A DNA stretch of 64,000 bases from JAWWOL01 sp033851545 (GTDB taxonomy: Bacteria > Actinomycetota > Actinomycetes > JAWWOL01): assembly GCA_033851545.1 (NCBI GenBank), contig JAWWOO010000104.1, positions 1 to 64,000 of the forward strand, in the 5' to 3' direction. Under the pieces are notes generated by a model. That model was not told the DNA's origin. It worked only from the letters and a program-made list of their open reading frames with translations, and made no database searches. The position numbers and the translations under genes are program-made. Positions 1 through 8,541 of the stretch are shown in pieces; the stretch's first letter is position 1, and each line of letters begins with the position of its first letter.

Positions 1-4
1 GCGC

Positions 5-28
5 TCGCCCCGGCAGAACGGCCGGGTT
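5..28 (-). promoter_or_regulatory. Inverted repeat, copy 1 of a three-member family (TCGCCCCGG-N8-CCGGG)
   Basis: CCCGGC and GCCGGG arms (9-14 and 21-26) are separated by 6 bases and preceded by TCGC. The same layout recurs at 3179-3200 and 4081-4102. The other two copies lie upstream of minus-strand genes, so this one probably serves a gene left of the window; it also lies 130 bases beyond the stop of the MFS gene. It could be an operator or a hairpin; the function is inferred. Confidence 0.4.
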
Positions 29-159
29 GACAGGCCCGACGGGCCAGGCAGCGCGTGGCACCGGCGAAGCCGCGTTCCGGGTAGCGGCCCAGCACGGACC
101 GGCGACCGACCCGTGCGAGGGCGTGGGCGGGCCGCCGGTCCTGTCCCGGGCGTTGGTGC

Positions 160-1671
160 TCAGTGCATGTGCATCCCGCCGGCGCCGGCCTCGATGCGTA
201 CAGCGGGCATCCGCCAGAAGGCGATGACGGCGAAGGCGGCCGCCACGACCGCTGCTGCGGTGAACCCCCGGGAGGCGGCGTCGACAGCGCCGATCGCGTC
301 GGTGAGGTCCCCGGCGGTCGTGGCGATGGCAGACAGGACGGCAACACCGAGGGCTGCGCCGACCTCGTGACCGGTCATGAGGAAGCCCGATGCCATGCCG
401 GCGTGCTGCGGCGGGATGCCGTGCATCGCGGTCACGGACACGGACACGAACACCAGTCCGAGACCGAAGCCGAGCAGCAGGAGCCCGGGCAGCAGGCCGC
501 CGGCGTAGCTGGAGGTGGCGTCAGCGGTGGCGAGCAGGGCCCCGGCCAGCGCCGCGATGCCCAGCCCCGTGGCCGCGACGATGCGAGGGGCGAGGTGCCC
601 CAGCGCCTTGGCGGCCACGTGCGTGCCGACGGCCAGGGTGAGCGCCATCGGCAGGAACGACAGGCCCGCCTCGAGAGCGGAGAAGCCCAACACCGTCTGC
701 AGGAAGATCGAGCACAAGTACACAGCGGCTACGAGCAGGCCGGTGATGCCCAGCATGACGGTCGAGCCGGACACCAGTGTCTTGACCTTCCAGGTATGCG
801 GCGGCAGGAGGGGTCGGGTCGCGCGGGCCTCGATGCGGGCGAAGGCAGTGAGCAGGACGGCTGAGACAGCCAGCGCGGCGATGGTGCGGGTGGAGACCCA
901 GCCGTGTCCAGCGGCGCCGCCGAGGGCGAGCATGAGCGCGGCCAGCCCGCCGATCGCCGTGGCAGCGCCGGGCAGGTCGAACTGGCCGAGCCCGGCCGCG
1001 GCGGTCGTCTCCTTGGGCAGCAGGTGCATCCCGGCGACCAGAGCGATGATGCCGATGGGGACGTTGACCCAGAAGATGAGCTGCCAGCCGGCCCAGGTCG
1101 TCAGGGCTCCACCGAGCAGGACTCCGGCGGCCACCGACAGGCTGCCGACCGCTCCCCAAAGGGCCAGCCCCTTGGCGCGCTGCCTGCCGGAGTAGGTCGT
1201 CATGATGATCGACAATGCGGCCGGGGTCATGAGGGCAGCGCCCAGGCCCTGAGCGGCGCGGGTGCCGATGAGCTGGCCGGCGCTGCCGGCGAAGCCGGAC
1301 AGCAGCGATGCGGTCGTGAAGACCGCCATGCCGGTGAGGAAGACGCGCTTGCGCGGGAGCAGGTCCGCGATGCGGCCGCCGAGGAGCAGCCCTCCGCCGG
1401 AGGTGAGCAGGTACGCGGTGACCAGCCAGGGCAGGTCGCTGCTGGCCAGGTGAAGCGAGCGCCCGATGGTGGGCAGGGCGGCGTTGACGACGCTGATGTC
1501 GAGGACGACGAGGACCTGCGCGACGAGCGCGAGGGCCATCACCGCCCAGGACTGGTGCGTCTGGGTGTCCGGCTGCTGGTGGCGCGGCCGGTGCAGGCTG
1601 TGGCGGCGGGTCGGTGTCGGCGCGGTGGGCGCCTGGTGCGTACTGGTGGGGGCGGGCTCGGTCAGGCTCAT
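160..1671 (-). CDS. MFS drug exporter, DHA2 (EmrB/QacA) type
   Basis: Predicted proton-driven multidrug exporter of the inner membrane, 503 aa, the usual DHA2 length. After a Pro/Thr/His-rich N-terminus of about 45 residues, hydrophobic segments run to the C-terminus, consistent with 14 membrane helices. Family marks include LDISVVNAALPTIGR in helix 1, a GGRIADLLPRKR-type loop after helix 2, and GWQLIFWVNVPIG in the helix 5 region. The ATG at 1669-1671 (MSLTEP) is chosen because the reading frame further upstream lies in the neighbouring hydrolase gene and does not look like protein. The hydrolase gene lies 74 bases upstream on the same strand, so the two are probably co-transcribed. The substrate is not predictable. 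Confidence 0.9.
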   Translation of the reverse strand: MSLTEPAPTSTHQAPTAPTPTRRHSLHRPRHQQPDTQTHQSWAVMALALVAQVLVVLDISVVNAALPTIGRSLHLASSDLPWLVTAYLLTSGGGLLLGGRIADLLPRKRVFLTGMAVFTTASLLSGFAGSAGQLIGTRAAQGLGAALMTPAALSIIMTTYSGRQRAKGLALWGAVGSLSVAAGVLLGGALTTWAGWQLIFWVNVPIGIIALVAGMHLLPKETTAAAGLGQFDLPGAATAIGGLAALMLALGGAAGHGWVSTRTIAALAVSAVLLTAFARIEARATRPLLPPHTWKVKTLVSGSTVMLGITGLLVAAVYLCSIFLQTVLGFSALEAGLSFLPMALTLAVGTHVAAKALGHLAPRIVAATGLGIAALAGALLATADATSSYAGGLLPGLLLLGFGLGLVFVSVSVTAMHGIPPQHAGMASGFLMTGHEVGAALGVAVLSAIATTAGDLTDAIGAVDAASRGFTAAAVVAAAFAVIAFWRMPAVRIEAGAGGMHMH

Positions 1672-1745
1672 GACGGCTCCTGGACGGGTCGGGCGAGGGA
1701 GGGCTGGCGGGGCGGCGAACGGCGGGCGTTCGGGGTGCCGGGTCG

Positions 1746-3125
1746 TCACGACGTCCCGACAGCGGTGCCGGTGCGGACCGCTCGGACGACGTCGGCGATA
1801 GCGGTGACCGATCCCTCGAAGCTGCCTGGGTGGTCGAGCAGGCCGAGGTGGCTGCTGTGGACGGTGCGTCGGTCGGCGTTGCTGGACAGGGCAGCGAGCT
1901 GCTGCTGCGCGACGGGCCAGCCGGCCGTGTCGGCCAGTGTGTCGCTGGCGGACACGACGACCAGCGGCTTGCTGCCAAGGCTTCTCAGGGTCTGCGCCTG
2001 GGCGAACGAGCGACGGTAGGTCGAGATCTCGTCGCGGGCGCTGCGGGCGCTGCGCGGGCTGCCGGCGAAGAGGCTGGCCTGCTCGCCGGCGGCGCCGGGC
2101 ACGTCGTTGGCGGAGAGGGCCGGGACGAGCCGGCCGACCCCGAGGCGGGCGAGGGTCGGCAGGACCCCGTACAGGCGGGTCATCATCGAGTACTGCATGG
2201 CGTACTCGGGAAGGACGCTGAACTGCCGGGGGCTGGCAGAGTCGAGCAGGACCAGTCCGGCGACCTGCTCGGGGTAGCGGGCGGCGTACGTCATCGCGTA
2301 CACACCGCCGGTGCTGTGACCGACCAGCACGTACGGGCCGGGCACGCCGGCCACGTCGAGGAGGCGGTGCAGGTCGGCGACGACCGCGAGGCTGTCCGGC
2401 GGGCGGGAGCCCTCGTCGCTCCAGCCGGTACCGGCGCGGTCGTACGCGCACACCCGCGTCGTGCCGGCGGTCGCGGCGGCGATCGGCGTCCACAGCGGTG
2501 AGCTGCCTCCCAGGCCGCTCTCGAGCACCACGGTCGGGCTGCCGCTGCCGGTGCAGTTCAGGTGCAGCCGGTGGCCACCGACGTCGTAGAGCGTGCCGGG
2601 CATCGCCATGGGGTTGGCCTGGCGCTCCGCCGCGACATTCTGGACCAGCGCGCCGACCGAGGCGAGGCTCAACGCACCCAGGACCGGGTAGATCAGCCAC
2701 CGGGTGCGACCGCGCATTGAGGCCCGCATGCGGCGCTCGGACCAGGTCACCAGCACCAGCAGGACGGGCGGCCAGGCCCAGGCGGCGGCGGTCAGGCCCT
2801 CGTCACCCGGAGCGATGATGAGCAGGGCCAGTCCGGAAGTCCCCAGCACCGCGGCGAGGCCGTAGGCCCATCGCTGCGGCGAGCTGGTCATGCGGGTCGT
2901 CAAGGCGGCGAGCATCGTCCATCCCGCGGCGAAAGCGAGCAGCGCGACGCCGGTGGTGACGTGCTCGGTGGCGCCGGGGAAGGCGCCGAGCACCAGGACG
3001 GCAGCCGCGAGGGCGCCGAAGGCGACCGACGCGACGACGATGCGGACAAACGGTCCACGCCGTGCGGGGCTGGTCGGTGAGGCCGGGGCGCCGGAGGGGC
3101 GCGGAGGCCGAAGGTCGGTCGTCAT
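1746..3125 (-). CDS. Membrane-anchored alpha/beta hydrolase
   Basis: 459 aa. The first 165 residues hold four or five hydrophobic helices. An alpha/beta hydrolase fold follows, with the nucleophile elbow GHSTGG (Ser about 271), an acidic residue in VSASDT (Asp about 395) and His in HSSHLGLLDHP (about 426), so the Ser-Asp-His triad looks intact. The start ATG at 3123-3125 has AGGAAG about 8 bases upstream. The enzyme domain should sit at the membrane. It lies immediately upstream of the MFS exporter gene and may share its transcript. An 18-bp palindrome lies 58 bases upstream. The substrate is unknown; esterase, lipase or haloperoxidase-like activity are all possible. Confidence 0.85.
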   Translation of the reverse strand: MTTDLRPPRPSGAPASPTSPARRGPFVRIVVASVAFGALAAAVLVLGAFPGATEHVTTGVALLAFAAGWTMLAALTTRMTSSPQRWAYGLAAVLGTSGLALLIIAPGDEGLTAAAWAWPPVLLVLVTWSERRMRASMRGRTRWLIYPVLGALSLASVGALVQNVAAERQANPMAMPGTLYDVGGHRLHLNCTGSGSPTVVLESGLGGSSPLWTPIAAATAGTTRVCAYDRAGTGWSDEGSRPPDSLAVVADLHRLLDVAGVPGPYVLVGHSTGGVYAMTYAARYPEQVAGLVLLDSASPRQFSVLPEYAMQYSMMTRLYGVLPTLARLGVGRLVPALSANDVPGAAGEQASLFAGSPRSARSARDEISTYRRSFAQAQTLRSLGSKPLVVVSASDTLADTAGWPVAQQQLAALSSNADRRTVHSSHLGLLDHPGSFEGSVTAIADVVRAVRTGTAVGTS

Positions 3126-3178
3126 GACGGGCTGCTTCCTGTTGAGGTGACGCTGACGATGCGCCAGTAGTGGCGCGC

Positions 3179-3200
3179 TCGCCCCGGTCATATGACCGGG
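3179..3200 (-). promoter_or_regulatory. Inverted repeat, copy 2: perfect palindrome CCCGGTCATATGACCGGG
   Basis: The 18-bp perfect palindrome at 3183-3200 is preceded by TCGC. It lies between the stop of the HD-domain gene and the start of the hydrolase gene, 54-75 bases upstream of the latter. A dimeric repressor site fits best; it has no T-run, so a terminator is less likely. The outer bases match the copies at 5 and 4081. Confidence 0.5.
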
Positions 3201-3213
3201 ATGCGGTGCGAGC

Positions 3214-3993
3214 TCACCCGGCGAAAGGGGCGAGGCGGATGGCAAGGTCGAAGGCGCCGTAGCGACGCAGCAGCTGGGCCCTGCCCTGCGGGACGGCCAC
3301 GGCCTCGGCGGCCCACGCGGTGCGGAACTCGCGCTTGAAGCCCACGCGCGGATGCTTGGCCACGACCGAGCTCAGGACCTCGGGCGGCAGCAGCCAGGAC
3401 CGCAGGCCGATGACGTCCATTGCTGCGCCGGCGCTCATCAGGTACGCAACCGGTCCGTCGAGCAGGGTGACGCCAGGGGTGTGGTGCAGCGTGATGGCCG
3501 TGCGCATGACCTCGGTCGCCGCGGTGGACAGGCCAACGGTCTCGGCGACGTCGCGGGCGACGCGGGCGCTGGCCACGGTGAAGTCGACGCCCGCCATCGG
3601 GCTGGCCAGGCCGACGTCGTGCAGCATCGCGGCCGCGAACAGCAGCTCGCGGTCAACATCGACCTTCTCCAGCGAGGCCAGCGCGACGCCGAACAGATAG
3701 CAGCGGTAGGAGTGGTTCAACGCCGCCGGAGACAGCCGTTGCTGCGCCTGCTGCTCCGCGGCGCGCGTGAGGACTGACGACGGGCTTCGCAAGGCTCGCG
3801 CGGGGAGTTCCGTGCGCCGTCCGGAGTTCAAGCCCAGCAGCATCGCGGTCCGACCGACGACGTTGCCGACGTGCGTTCGGGCCAGCGGACGCAGCAGCTC
3901 TCGCCGCTCAGCGCCGGTGAGCTGCCCACTGGTCCGGTCCGACCAGGTCGTGCTGCCCACTCGTGCTGCTGGGCCGGTCGTCGTACCGGTCAT
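3214..3993 (-). CDS. HD-domain phosphohydrolase-like protein
   Basis: 259 aa, soluble. Metal-binding HD signatures are visible: His about 94 in LNHSYRCY, the H-D pair in AAMLHDVGLASP (125-126), and HHTPGV (about 170). This layout matches HD proteins that hydrolyse nucleotides or other phosphorylated small molecules. The ATG at 3991-3993 has GAGGGAG 7 bases upstream. Inverted-repeat copies 2 and 3 lie on either side of the gene, and the hydrolase and MFS genes follow. The substrate cannot be told from sequence; an (imino)cyanide-hydratase-like HD family is one alternative. Confidence 0.75.
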   Translation of the reverse strand: MTGTTTGPAARVGSTTWSDRTSGQLTGAERRELLRPLARTHVGNVVGRTAMLLGLNSGRRTELPARALRSPSSVLTRAAEQQAQQRLSPAALNHSYRCYLFGVALASLEKVDVDRELLFAAAMLHDVGLASPMAGVDFTVASARVARDVAETVGLSTAATEVMRTAITLHHTPGVTLLDGPVAYLMSAGAAMDVIGLRSWLLPPEVLSSVVAKHPRVGFKREFRTAWAAEAVAVPQGRAQLLRRYGAFDLAIRLAPFAG

Positions 3994-4297
3994 GGCGGAC
4001 TCCCTCGTTGCGCGGCACGTCCGCGTCCGACCGGTCCTGGGGCGCTCCGGTGTCTCCACCGTGACCCGTGTGGCCGGGCATCGCCCCGGCCAAAGCGCCG
4101 GGTTCCTGAGGCCCGTCGGACGGTCCTTATTCGCCGAGCTCGGCGTCAGCTCCCGAGGACCGCTCCGGGCGGAACAGCCGACGGCTCAGCCACAGTGCAA
4201 GTTTGCTGCCCTCGGTGGCTATGAGCAGATGTCGTTCGCCGGAACGGAATGACGCCGGCCGGAATCCAGCGGGCAGCTTCACTGACAAGTAGCAGGG
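3994..4297. other. 304-base non-coding stretch
   Basis: Upstream region of the HD-domain gene and downstream region of the diguanylate cyclase. It holds inverted-repeat copy 3 (4081-4102) but no convincing open frame and no obvious terminator. Confidence 0.5.
4081..4102 (-). promoter_or_regulatory. Inverted repeat, copy 3 (TCGCCCCGG-N8-CCGGG)
   Basis: CCCGGC at 4085-4090 pairs with GCCGGG at 4097-4102. The site lies 88-109 bases upstream of the HD-domain start codon. It matches copy 1 at 18 of 24 positions, including the flanking TT. It is a candidate operator shared with the hydrolase-MFS pair. Confidence 0.4.
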
Positions 4298-5410
4298 TTA
4301 CCGCTGTTCGGTGACGGGGAGCCGGGCGGCCGGTACGCCGTGGGAGACCTGCGTCTGGTTGCGACCCCCGGCCTTGGCGGCGTACAGCGCCTCGTCGGCG
4401 GCGTCGACCATGAAGGAGCCGTCGAGGTCACCGTGCCGCCAGCTCGCGACCCCGATGCTCACCGTCAGCGGCAGCCCCCGCTCCGCGAACTCCTCGGCCA
4501 GGGCCTTCCGTACGACCTCGGCGCGCAGGAAGGCATCGGCGGTCGTGCAGTTGGGCAGCAGGACGCAGAACTCCTCGCCGCCGACCCGGGCAACGACGTC
4601 GATGCCGCGGAGCTGCCCGCGCAGGATGTCGCCGAGCCTCTGCAGCGCCCGGTCGCCGGTGGCGTGCCCCATCGCGTCGTTCAGCCCCTTGAAGTGGTCG
4701 AGGTCGACCATCCACACGCTCAGCGGGCGGCGCTCGCGCTCGGCCCGCTCGCATTCGCGGAGGAAGACCTCGTTGAGGCCGCGCCGGTTGAGCAGCCCGG
4801 TCAGCGGATCCGTCCGGGCCTCGGTGCGCGCCTCGTGGAGAGAGTCGGCAGCGCGTCGACGCAGGACGGAGACGAGCCCGCAGGCGACGACCAGCGTGGT
4901 GGTCAGGTAGATCGCCGGCGGCGCACCGGCTTCTGCACCGCGCCGGCCGATCACGACGACGGCGTACGCGACCGCGATGAACGCGGTGTTGGCGAGGGCC
5001 GACCACAACGGCAGGAAGTATCCGGCGAAGAAGACGCACCAGACGAACAGCAGCTCACTGCCGTCCAACGGGGTGTTGGTGATCCACATCGAGATGCAGA
5101 TCAGGGTCCCGGAGACGGAAGGCATCACCGCGAGCACCCACTGCGGCGTCGCGGATCCGGCCGCCACGCAGAACAGGCCGAGGACCAGCGCCACCAGGCT
5201 CGGCACGATGGTTGCGGCCGGTCGCCCGTTGCTGTAGCCGGCGCTGCTCAGACCCACCGCGAGCGTCATGGCTGCCGCGGCGCAGACGAGCAGGCCGCCC
5301 ACTCGCGCGGGAGACATCACGATGCGCATTACGACAGGACGCCTGTTCACTGGTTGCTTATCGCCGGACAGGGGCCGCTCGCGGAGGGCCGTCCGCGCCG
5401 GATTTTTCAC
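4298..5410 (-). CDS. Membrane diguanylate cyclase (GGDEF)
   Basis: 370 aa. Residues about 35-185 form six hydrophobic helices (a MASE-like sensor with no recognised ligand site), followed by a GGDEF domain (about 198-355) that makes cyclic di-GMP from two GTP. The active-site motif is GGEEF (277-281). An RxxD inhibitory site (RGID, 268-271) sits exactly five residues before it, so product feedback inhibition is expected. DLDHFKGLND is the usual metal and base-binding stretch. An alternative start is the Met at residue 28 (MRIVMSP). No EAL domain is present. Confidence 0.88.
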   Translation of the reverse strand: MKNPARTALRERPLSGDKQPVNRRPVVMRIVMSPARVGGLLVCAAAAMTLAVGLSSAGYSNGRPAATIVPSLVALVLGLFCVAAGSATPQWVLAVMPSVSGTLICISMWITNTPLDGSELLFVWCVFFAGYFLPLWSALANTAFIAVAYAVVVIGRRGAEAGAPPAIYLTTTLVVACGLVSVLRRRAADSLHEARTEARTDPLTGLLNRRGLNEVFLRECERAERERRPLSVWMVDLDHFKGLNDAMGHATGDRALQRLGDILRGQLRGIDVVARVGGEEFCVLLPNCTTADAFLRAEVVRKALAEEFAERGLPLTVSIGVASWRHGDLDGSFMVDAADEALYAAKAGGRNQTQVSHGVPAARLPVTEQR

Positions 5411-5571
5411 CCGACCGGCCCAACCGACGGAAGCTGCTCGTCCGTCTCAGCTTCCAGCGCCGGTTCCATCATGGTGAGCATTCTCCGGAACGATCAACTG
5501 CTGATCATCCGTAGCACTACTCATCCGTGAGCAAGGCCAGTCACCCGGGAGCAAGGCCAGCAGCCGCGCCC

Positions 5572-6594
5572 TCAGGGCACCTGCCATGAGTCATTGCCGC
5601 GCAGCAGGGTGGCCAACGCGTGCTCCTCGAGAGCGCCAGCGCCGGCCTGCTCGAGCTGGGCGGACATCTGCGCGTCGTAGGTGGGCCGGCTGACATCACG
5701 CAGCACCCCCATCGCCGCGTAGCGCGTGTCCAGGGACTGCAACCGCGACAGCGCGAAGGCGTACGTCGAGTCCTCGCTGTGTGCATCGTGTACGACCAGT
5801 CGGGGGTCGTCCTGCGCCACGCCGTCCTCGACCACCAGCTCACCGCTGACGTCGCGCACGACAGCCCTGGCGGCGTCCACCCCGAACCGGATCGGTCGTC
5901 CGTGCTCGAGTCTGATGAACCAGTCGTCCCTGGTCGCCGGGTCCTTCAGGGCGTCGAACGCGCCGTCGTTGAAGATGTTGCAGTTCTGGTAGATCTCGAC
6001 CAAGGACGTGCCCTCGTGCGCCGCGGCGGCCCGCAGGACCGAGGTCAGATGCTGACGGTCGGAGTCCAGCGATCGGGCGACGAAGGTCGCCTCGGCGCCG
6101 ATCGCCAGGGACAACGGGTTGAACGGTGCGTCCAGTGAGCCGTACGGCGAGGACTTGGTCACCTTGCCGAGCTCGGAGGTCGGTGAGTACTGGCCCTTGG
6201 TCAGGCCGTAGATGCGGTTGTTGAACAGCAGGATGGTCAGGTTGACGTTGCGGCGCAGCGCGTGGATCAGGTGGTTGCCGCCGATGCTCAGAGCATCGCC
6301 GTCGCCGGTCACCACCCAGACGTTGAGGTCAGGGCGCGAGGTCGAGATGCCGGTCGCGATCGCCGGTGCGCGGCCGTGGATCGAGTGCATGCCGTACGTG
6401 TTCATGTAGTACGGGAAGCGGGACGAGCAGCCGATGCCCGAGACGAACACCGTGTTCTCAGGCGCGATTCCGAGCTCCGGCATGAAGCCCTGAACGGCGG
6501 CCAGGATCGCGTAGTCGCCACAGCCGGGGCACCATCGCACGTCTTGGTCGGTCTTGAAATCCTTGGCCGACAACACGACCGGGGTCTTAACCAT
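5572..6594 (-). CDS. korB: 2-oxoacid:ferredoxin oxidoreductase, beta subunit (KorB-like)
   Basis: 340 aa. Thiamine-diphosphate and iron-sulfur subunit of the enzyme that converts 2-oxoglutarate (or another 2-oxoacid) plus CoA to the acyl-CoA while reducing ferredoxin. Visible marks are WCPGCGDYA (21-29, cluster cysteines), GIGCSSRFPYY, and the diphosphate-binding GDGDALSIGGNH (97-108). Its ATG overlaps the end of korA by 8 bases (ATGGTTAA), so translation is coupled. No ferredoxin gene lies next to it. The fixed KorAB pairing makes 2-oxoglutarate the most likely substrate. Confidence 0.93.
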   Translation of the reverse strand: MVKTPVVLSAKDFKTDQDVRWCPGCGDYAILAAVQGFMPELGIAPENTVFVSGIGCSSRFPYYMNTYGMHSIHGRAPAIATGISTSRPDLNVWVVTGDGDALSIGGNHLIHALRRNVNLTILLFNNRIYGLTKGQYSPTSELGKVTKSSPYGSLDAPFNPLSLAIGAEATFVARSLDSDRQHLTSVLRAAAAHEGTSLVEIYQNCNIFNDGAFDALKDPATRDDWFIRLEHGRPIRFGVDAARAVVRDVSGELVVEDGVAQDDPRLVVHDAHSEDSTYAFALSRLQSLDTRYAAMGVLRDVSRPTYDAQMSAQLEQAGAGALEEHALATLLRGNDSWQVP

Positions 6595-8449
6595 TGTCCA
6601 GCACTCCCTGGAGCATCTCCGCCAGGTCAGCGGCCTTGAACGGCATGCCGCTCACCTGGGTCAGGCTGATGACATCGACGAGGTATTTCGCGCGCACCAG
6701 CAGCGCGAGCTGGCCGAGGTTCATCTCGGGCAACACCACGTGCTGATATGCGGCAAGGACGCGACCGAGGTTGGACGGGAACGGGTTCAGGTGTCTCAGG
6801 TGCGCCTGGGCGATCGTGCCGCCCGCCTTGCGCACCCGCCGTACGGCGGCACCGATCGGGCCGTAGGTCGACCCCCAGCCGAGGACGAGCACGCTGGCCC
6901 GGCCGGACGGGTCGTCCACGGCAAGGTCGGGAATGGACGCCGCGATGCCGTCGACCTTGGCCTGCCGGAGCCGGACCATCAGGTCGTGGTTGACCGGGTC
7001 GTAGGAGATCTCCCCGGTCCGATCGGCCTTCTCGATCCCCCCGAGGCGATGCTCCAGACCCGGCGTCCCGGGAATGGCCCACGGTCGCGCCAGCGTCTCC
7101 GGGTCCCTCAGATAGGGCAGGAAAGTGCCTTCGTCGTCGCCTGTCCCGTTCGGTCCGGTCGCGAAGTCCACCCGCAGGTCGGGCAGGGCGGCGACGTCAG
7201 GGATGTGCCACGGCTCGGAGCCGTTGGCCAGGTAGCCGTCGGAGAGCAGGAACACGGGGGTTCGGTAGACGGTGGCGATGCGTACGGCCTCGATGGCCGC
7301 GTCGAAGCAGTCGCCCGGCGACTGCGCCGCGATCACCGGAACTGGTGCTTCGCCGTTGCGGCCGAACATCACCTGCAGGAGGTCGGACTGCTCGGTCTTG
7401 GTCGGCAGCCCGGTCGAGGGGCCGCCGCGCTGGATGTTGCAGACCACGAGTGGGAGCTCGAGGGACGCCGCGAGGCCGATGGTCTCGCTCTTGAGGACGA
7501 TGCCCGGCCCCGACGACGTGGTGACGCCGATCGCTCCGCCGAAGGCAGCGCCGAGCGCCGCGCCGACGGCCGCGATCTCGTCCTCGGCCTGGAACGTGCG
7601 GACACCGAAGCGCTTGTGCTTGCTGAGCTCGTGCAGGATGTCGGAGGCCGGGGTGATCGGGTAGGCACCGAGGTAGAGGGGCAGGCGGGCCTGGTGGGCG
7701 GCTGCGATGAGCCCGTAGGACAGCGCCAGGTTGCCGGTGATGTTGCGGTAGGTCCCGGCGGCGAGCGGCGCAGGCTTGATCTCGTAGGAGACCGCGAACT
7801 CCTCGGTCGTCTCGCCGTAGTTCCACCCTGCCTTGAACGCCGTGACGTTGGCGTCCGCAACGTCCGGGCGGCTGGCAAACTTGGTGCGCAGGAAAGCCAA
7901 CGTGCCCTCGGTCGGGCGGCCGTAGAGCCACGAGAGCAGCCCCAGCGCGAACATGTTCTTGCTGCGCTGGGCGTCCTTGCGTGACAACGCCGTGCCCTCG
8001 AGGGCATCGGTGGTCAACCTGGTCAGGTCGACCGCGTGCACCTGGAACGCGTCCAGCGTGCCGTCCTCGAGGGGGTTGGTCTGCCAGCCGACCTTGGCCA
8101 AGGCGCGGGTGGTGAAGTCGTGGGTGTCCACGATGATGACCCCGTTGCGCGGCAGATCGGCCAGGTTGGCCTTGAGCGCGGCGGGGTTCATCGCCACCAG
8201 GACGTCCGGCCGGTCACCGGGGGTCAGGATGTCGTGATCGGCAAAGTGCAGCTGGAAGGACGAGACACCGGGCAGGGTGCCCGCCGGGGCCCGGATCTCG
8301 GCGGGGAAGTTGGGCAGCGTCGACAGGTCGTTGCCGAAGCTCGCCGTCTCGGCCGTGAACCGATCACCGGTCAGCTGCATGCCGTCACCGGAGTCGCCTG
8401 CGATCCGGATGACAACCTGCTCGAGCTGCCGGTGCTGCTTGACCGTCAC
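6587..8449 (-). CDS. korA: 2-oxoacid:ferredoxin oxidoreductase, alpha/gamma fusion (KorA-like)
   Basis: 620 aa. An N-terminal gamma domain (about 1-190, beginning VVIRIAGDSGDGMQ) is fused to an alpha domain containing YPITPASDILHELSK and TSSGPGI. This is the standard actinobacterial KorA architecture. The GTG at 8447-8449 is chosen because the gamma domain starts directly after it; the preceding GGTGAACA gives only a weak ribosome site. It pairs with korB downstream. In aerobic actinobacteria the complex works in the TCA cycle alongside or instead of 2-oxoglutarate dehydrogenase. Confidence 0.93.
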   Translation of the reverse strand: MTVKQHRQLEQVVIRIAGDSGDGMQLTGDRFTAETASFGNDLSTLPNFPAEIRAPAGTLPGVSSFQLHFADHDILTPGDRPDVLVAMNPAALKANLADLPRNGVIIVDTHDFTTRALAKVGWQTNPLEDGTLDAFQVHAVDLTRLTTDALEGTALSRKDAQRSKNMFALGLLSWLYGRPTEGTLAFLRTKFASRPDVADANVTAFKAGWNYGETTEEFAVSYEIKPAPLAAGTYRNITGNLALSYGLIAAAHQARLPLYLGAYPITPASDILHELSKHKRFGVRTFQAEDEIAAVGAALGAAFGGAIGVTTSSGPGIVLKSETIGLAASLELPLVVCNIQRGGPSTGLPTKTEQSDLLQVMFGRNGEAPVPVIAAQSPGDCFDAAIEAVRIATVYRTPVFLLSDGYLANGSEPWHIPDVAALPDLRVDFATGPNGTGDDEGTFLPYLRDPETLARPWAIPGTPGLEHRLGGIEKADRTGEISYDPVNHDLMVRLRQAKVDGIAASIPDLAVDDPSGRASVLVLGWGSTYGPIGAAVRRVRKAGGTIAQAHLRHLNPFPSNLGRVLAAYQHVVLPEMNLGQLALLVRAKYLVDVISLTQVSGMPFKAADLAEMLQGVLDNG

Positions 8450-8541
8450 GTTCTGTTCACCAGCTTGGACACTAGGTCGAGTTGATCCGGCTCGCAATCG
8501 AATCGCCGAACAGCCCAGCGCAATCTTGGGCAGCCAGCTGG

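Noticed and set aside
160..2700. An 846-residue open frame over the MFS gene and most of the hydrolase
   Set aside because: Only the last 503 codons look like protein; the earlier part is Pro/Arg-rich shadow sequence opposite the frame of the hydrolase gene.
5529..5560. 12-base direct repeat GAGCAAGGCCAG past the korB stop
   Set aside because: Only two copies 20 bases apart, with no palindromic structure or clear role.
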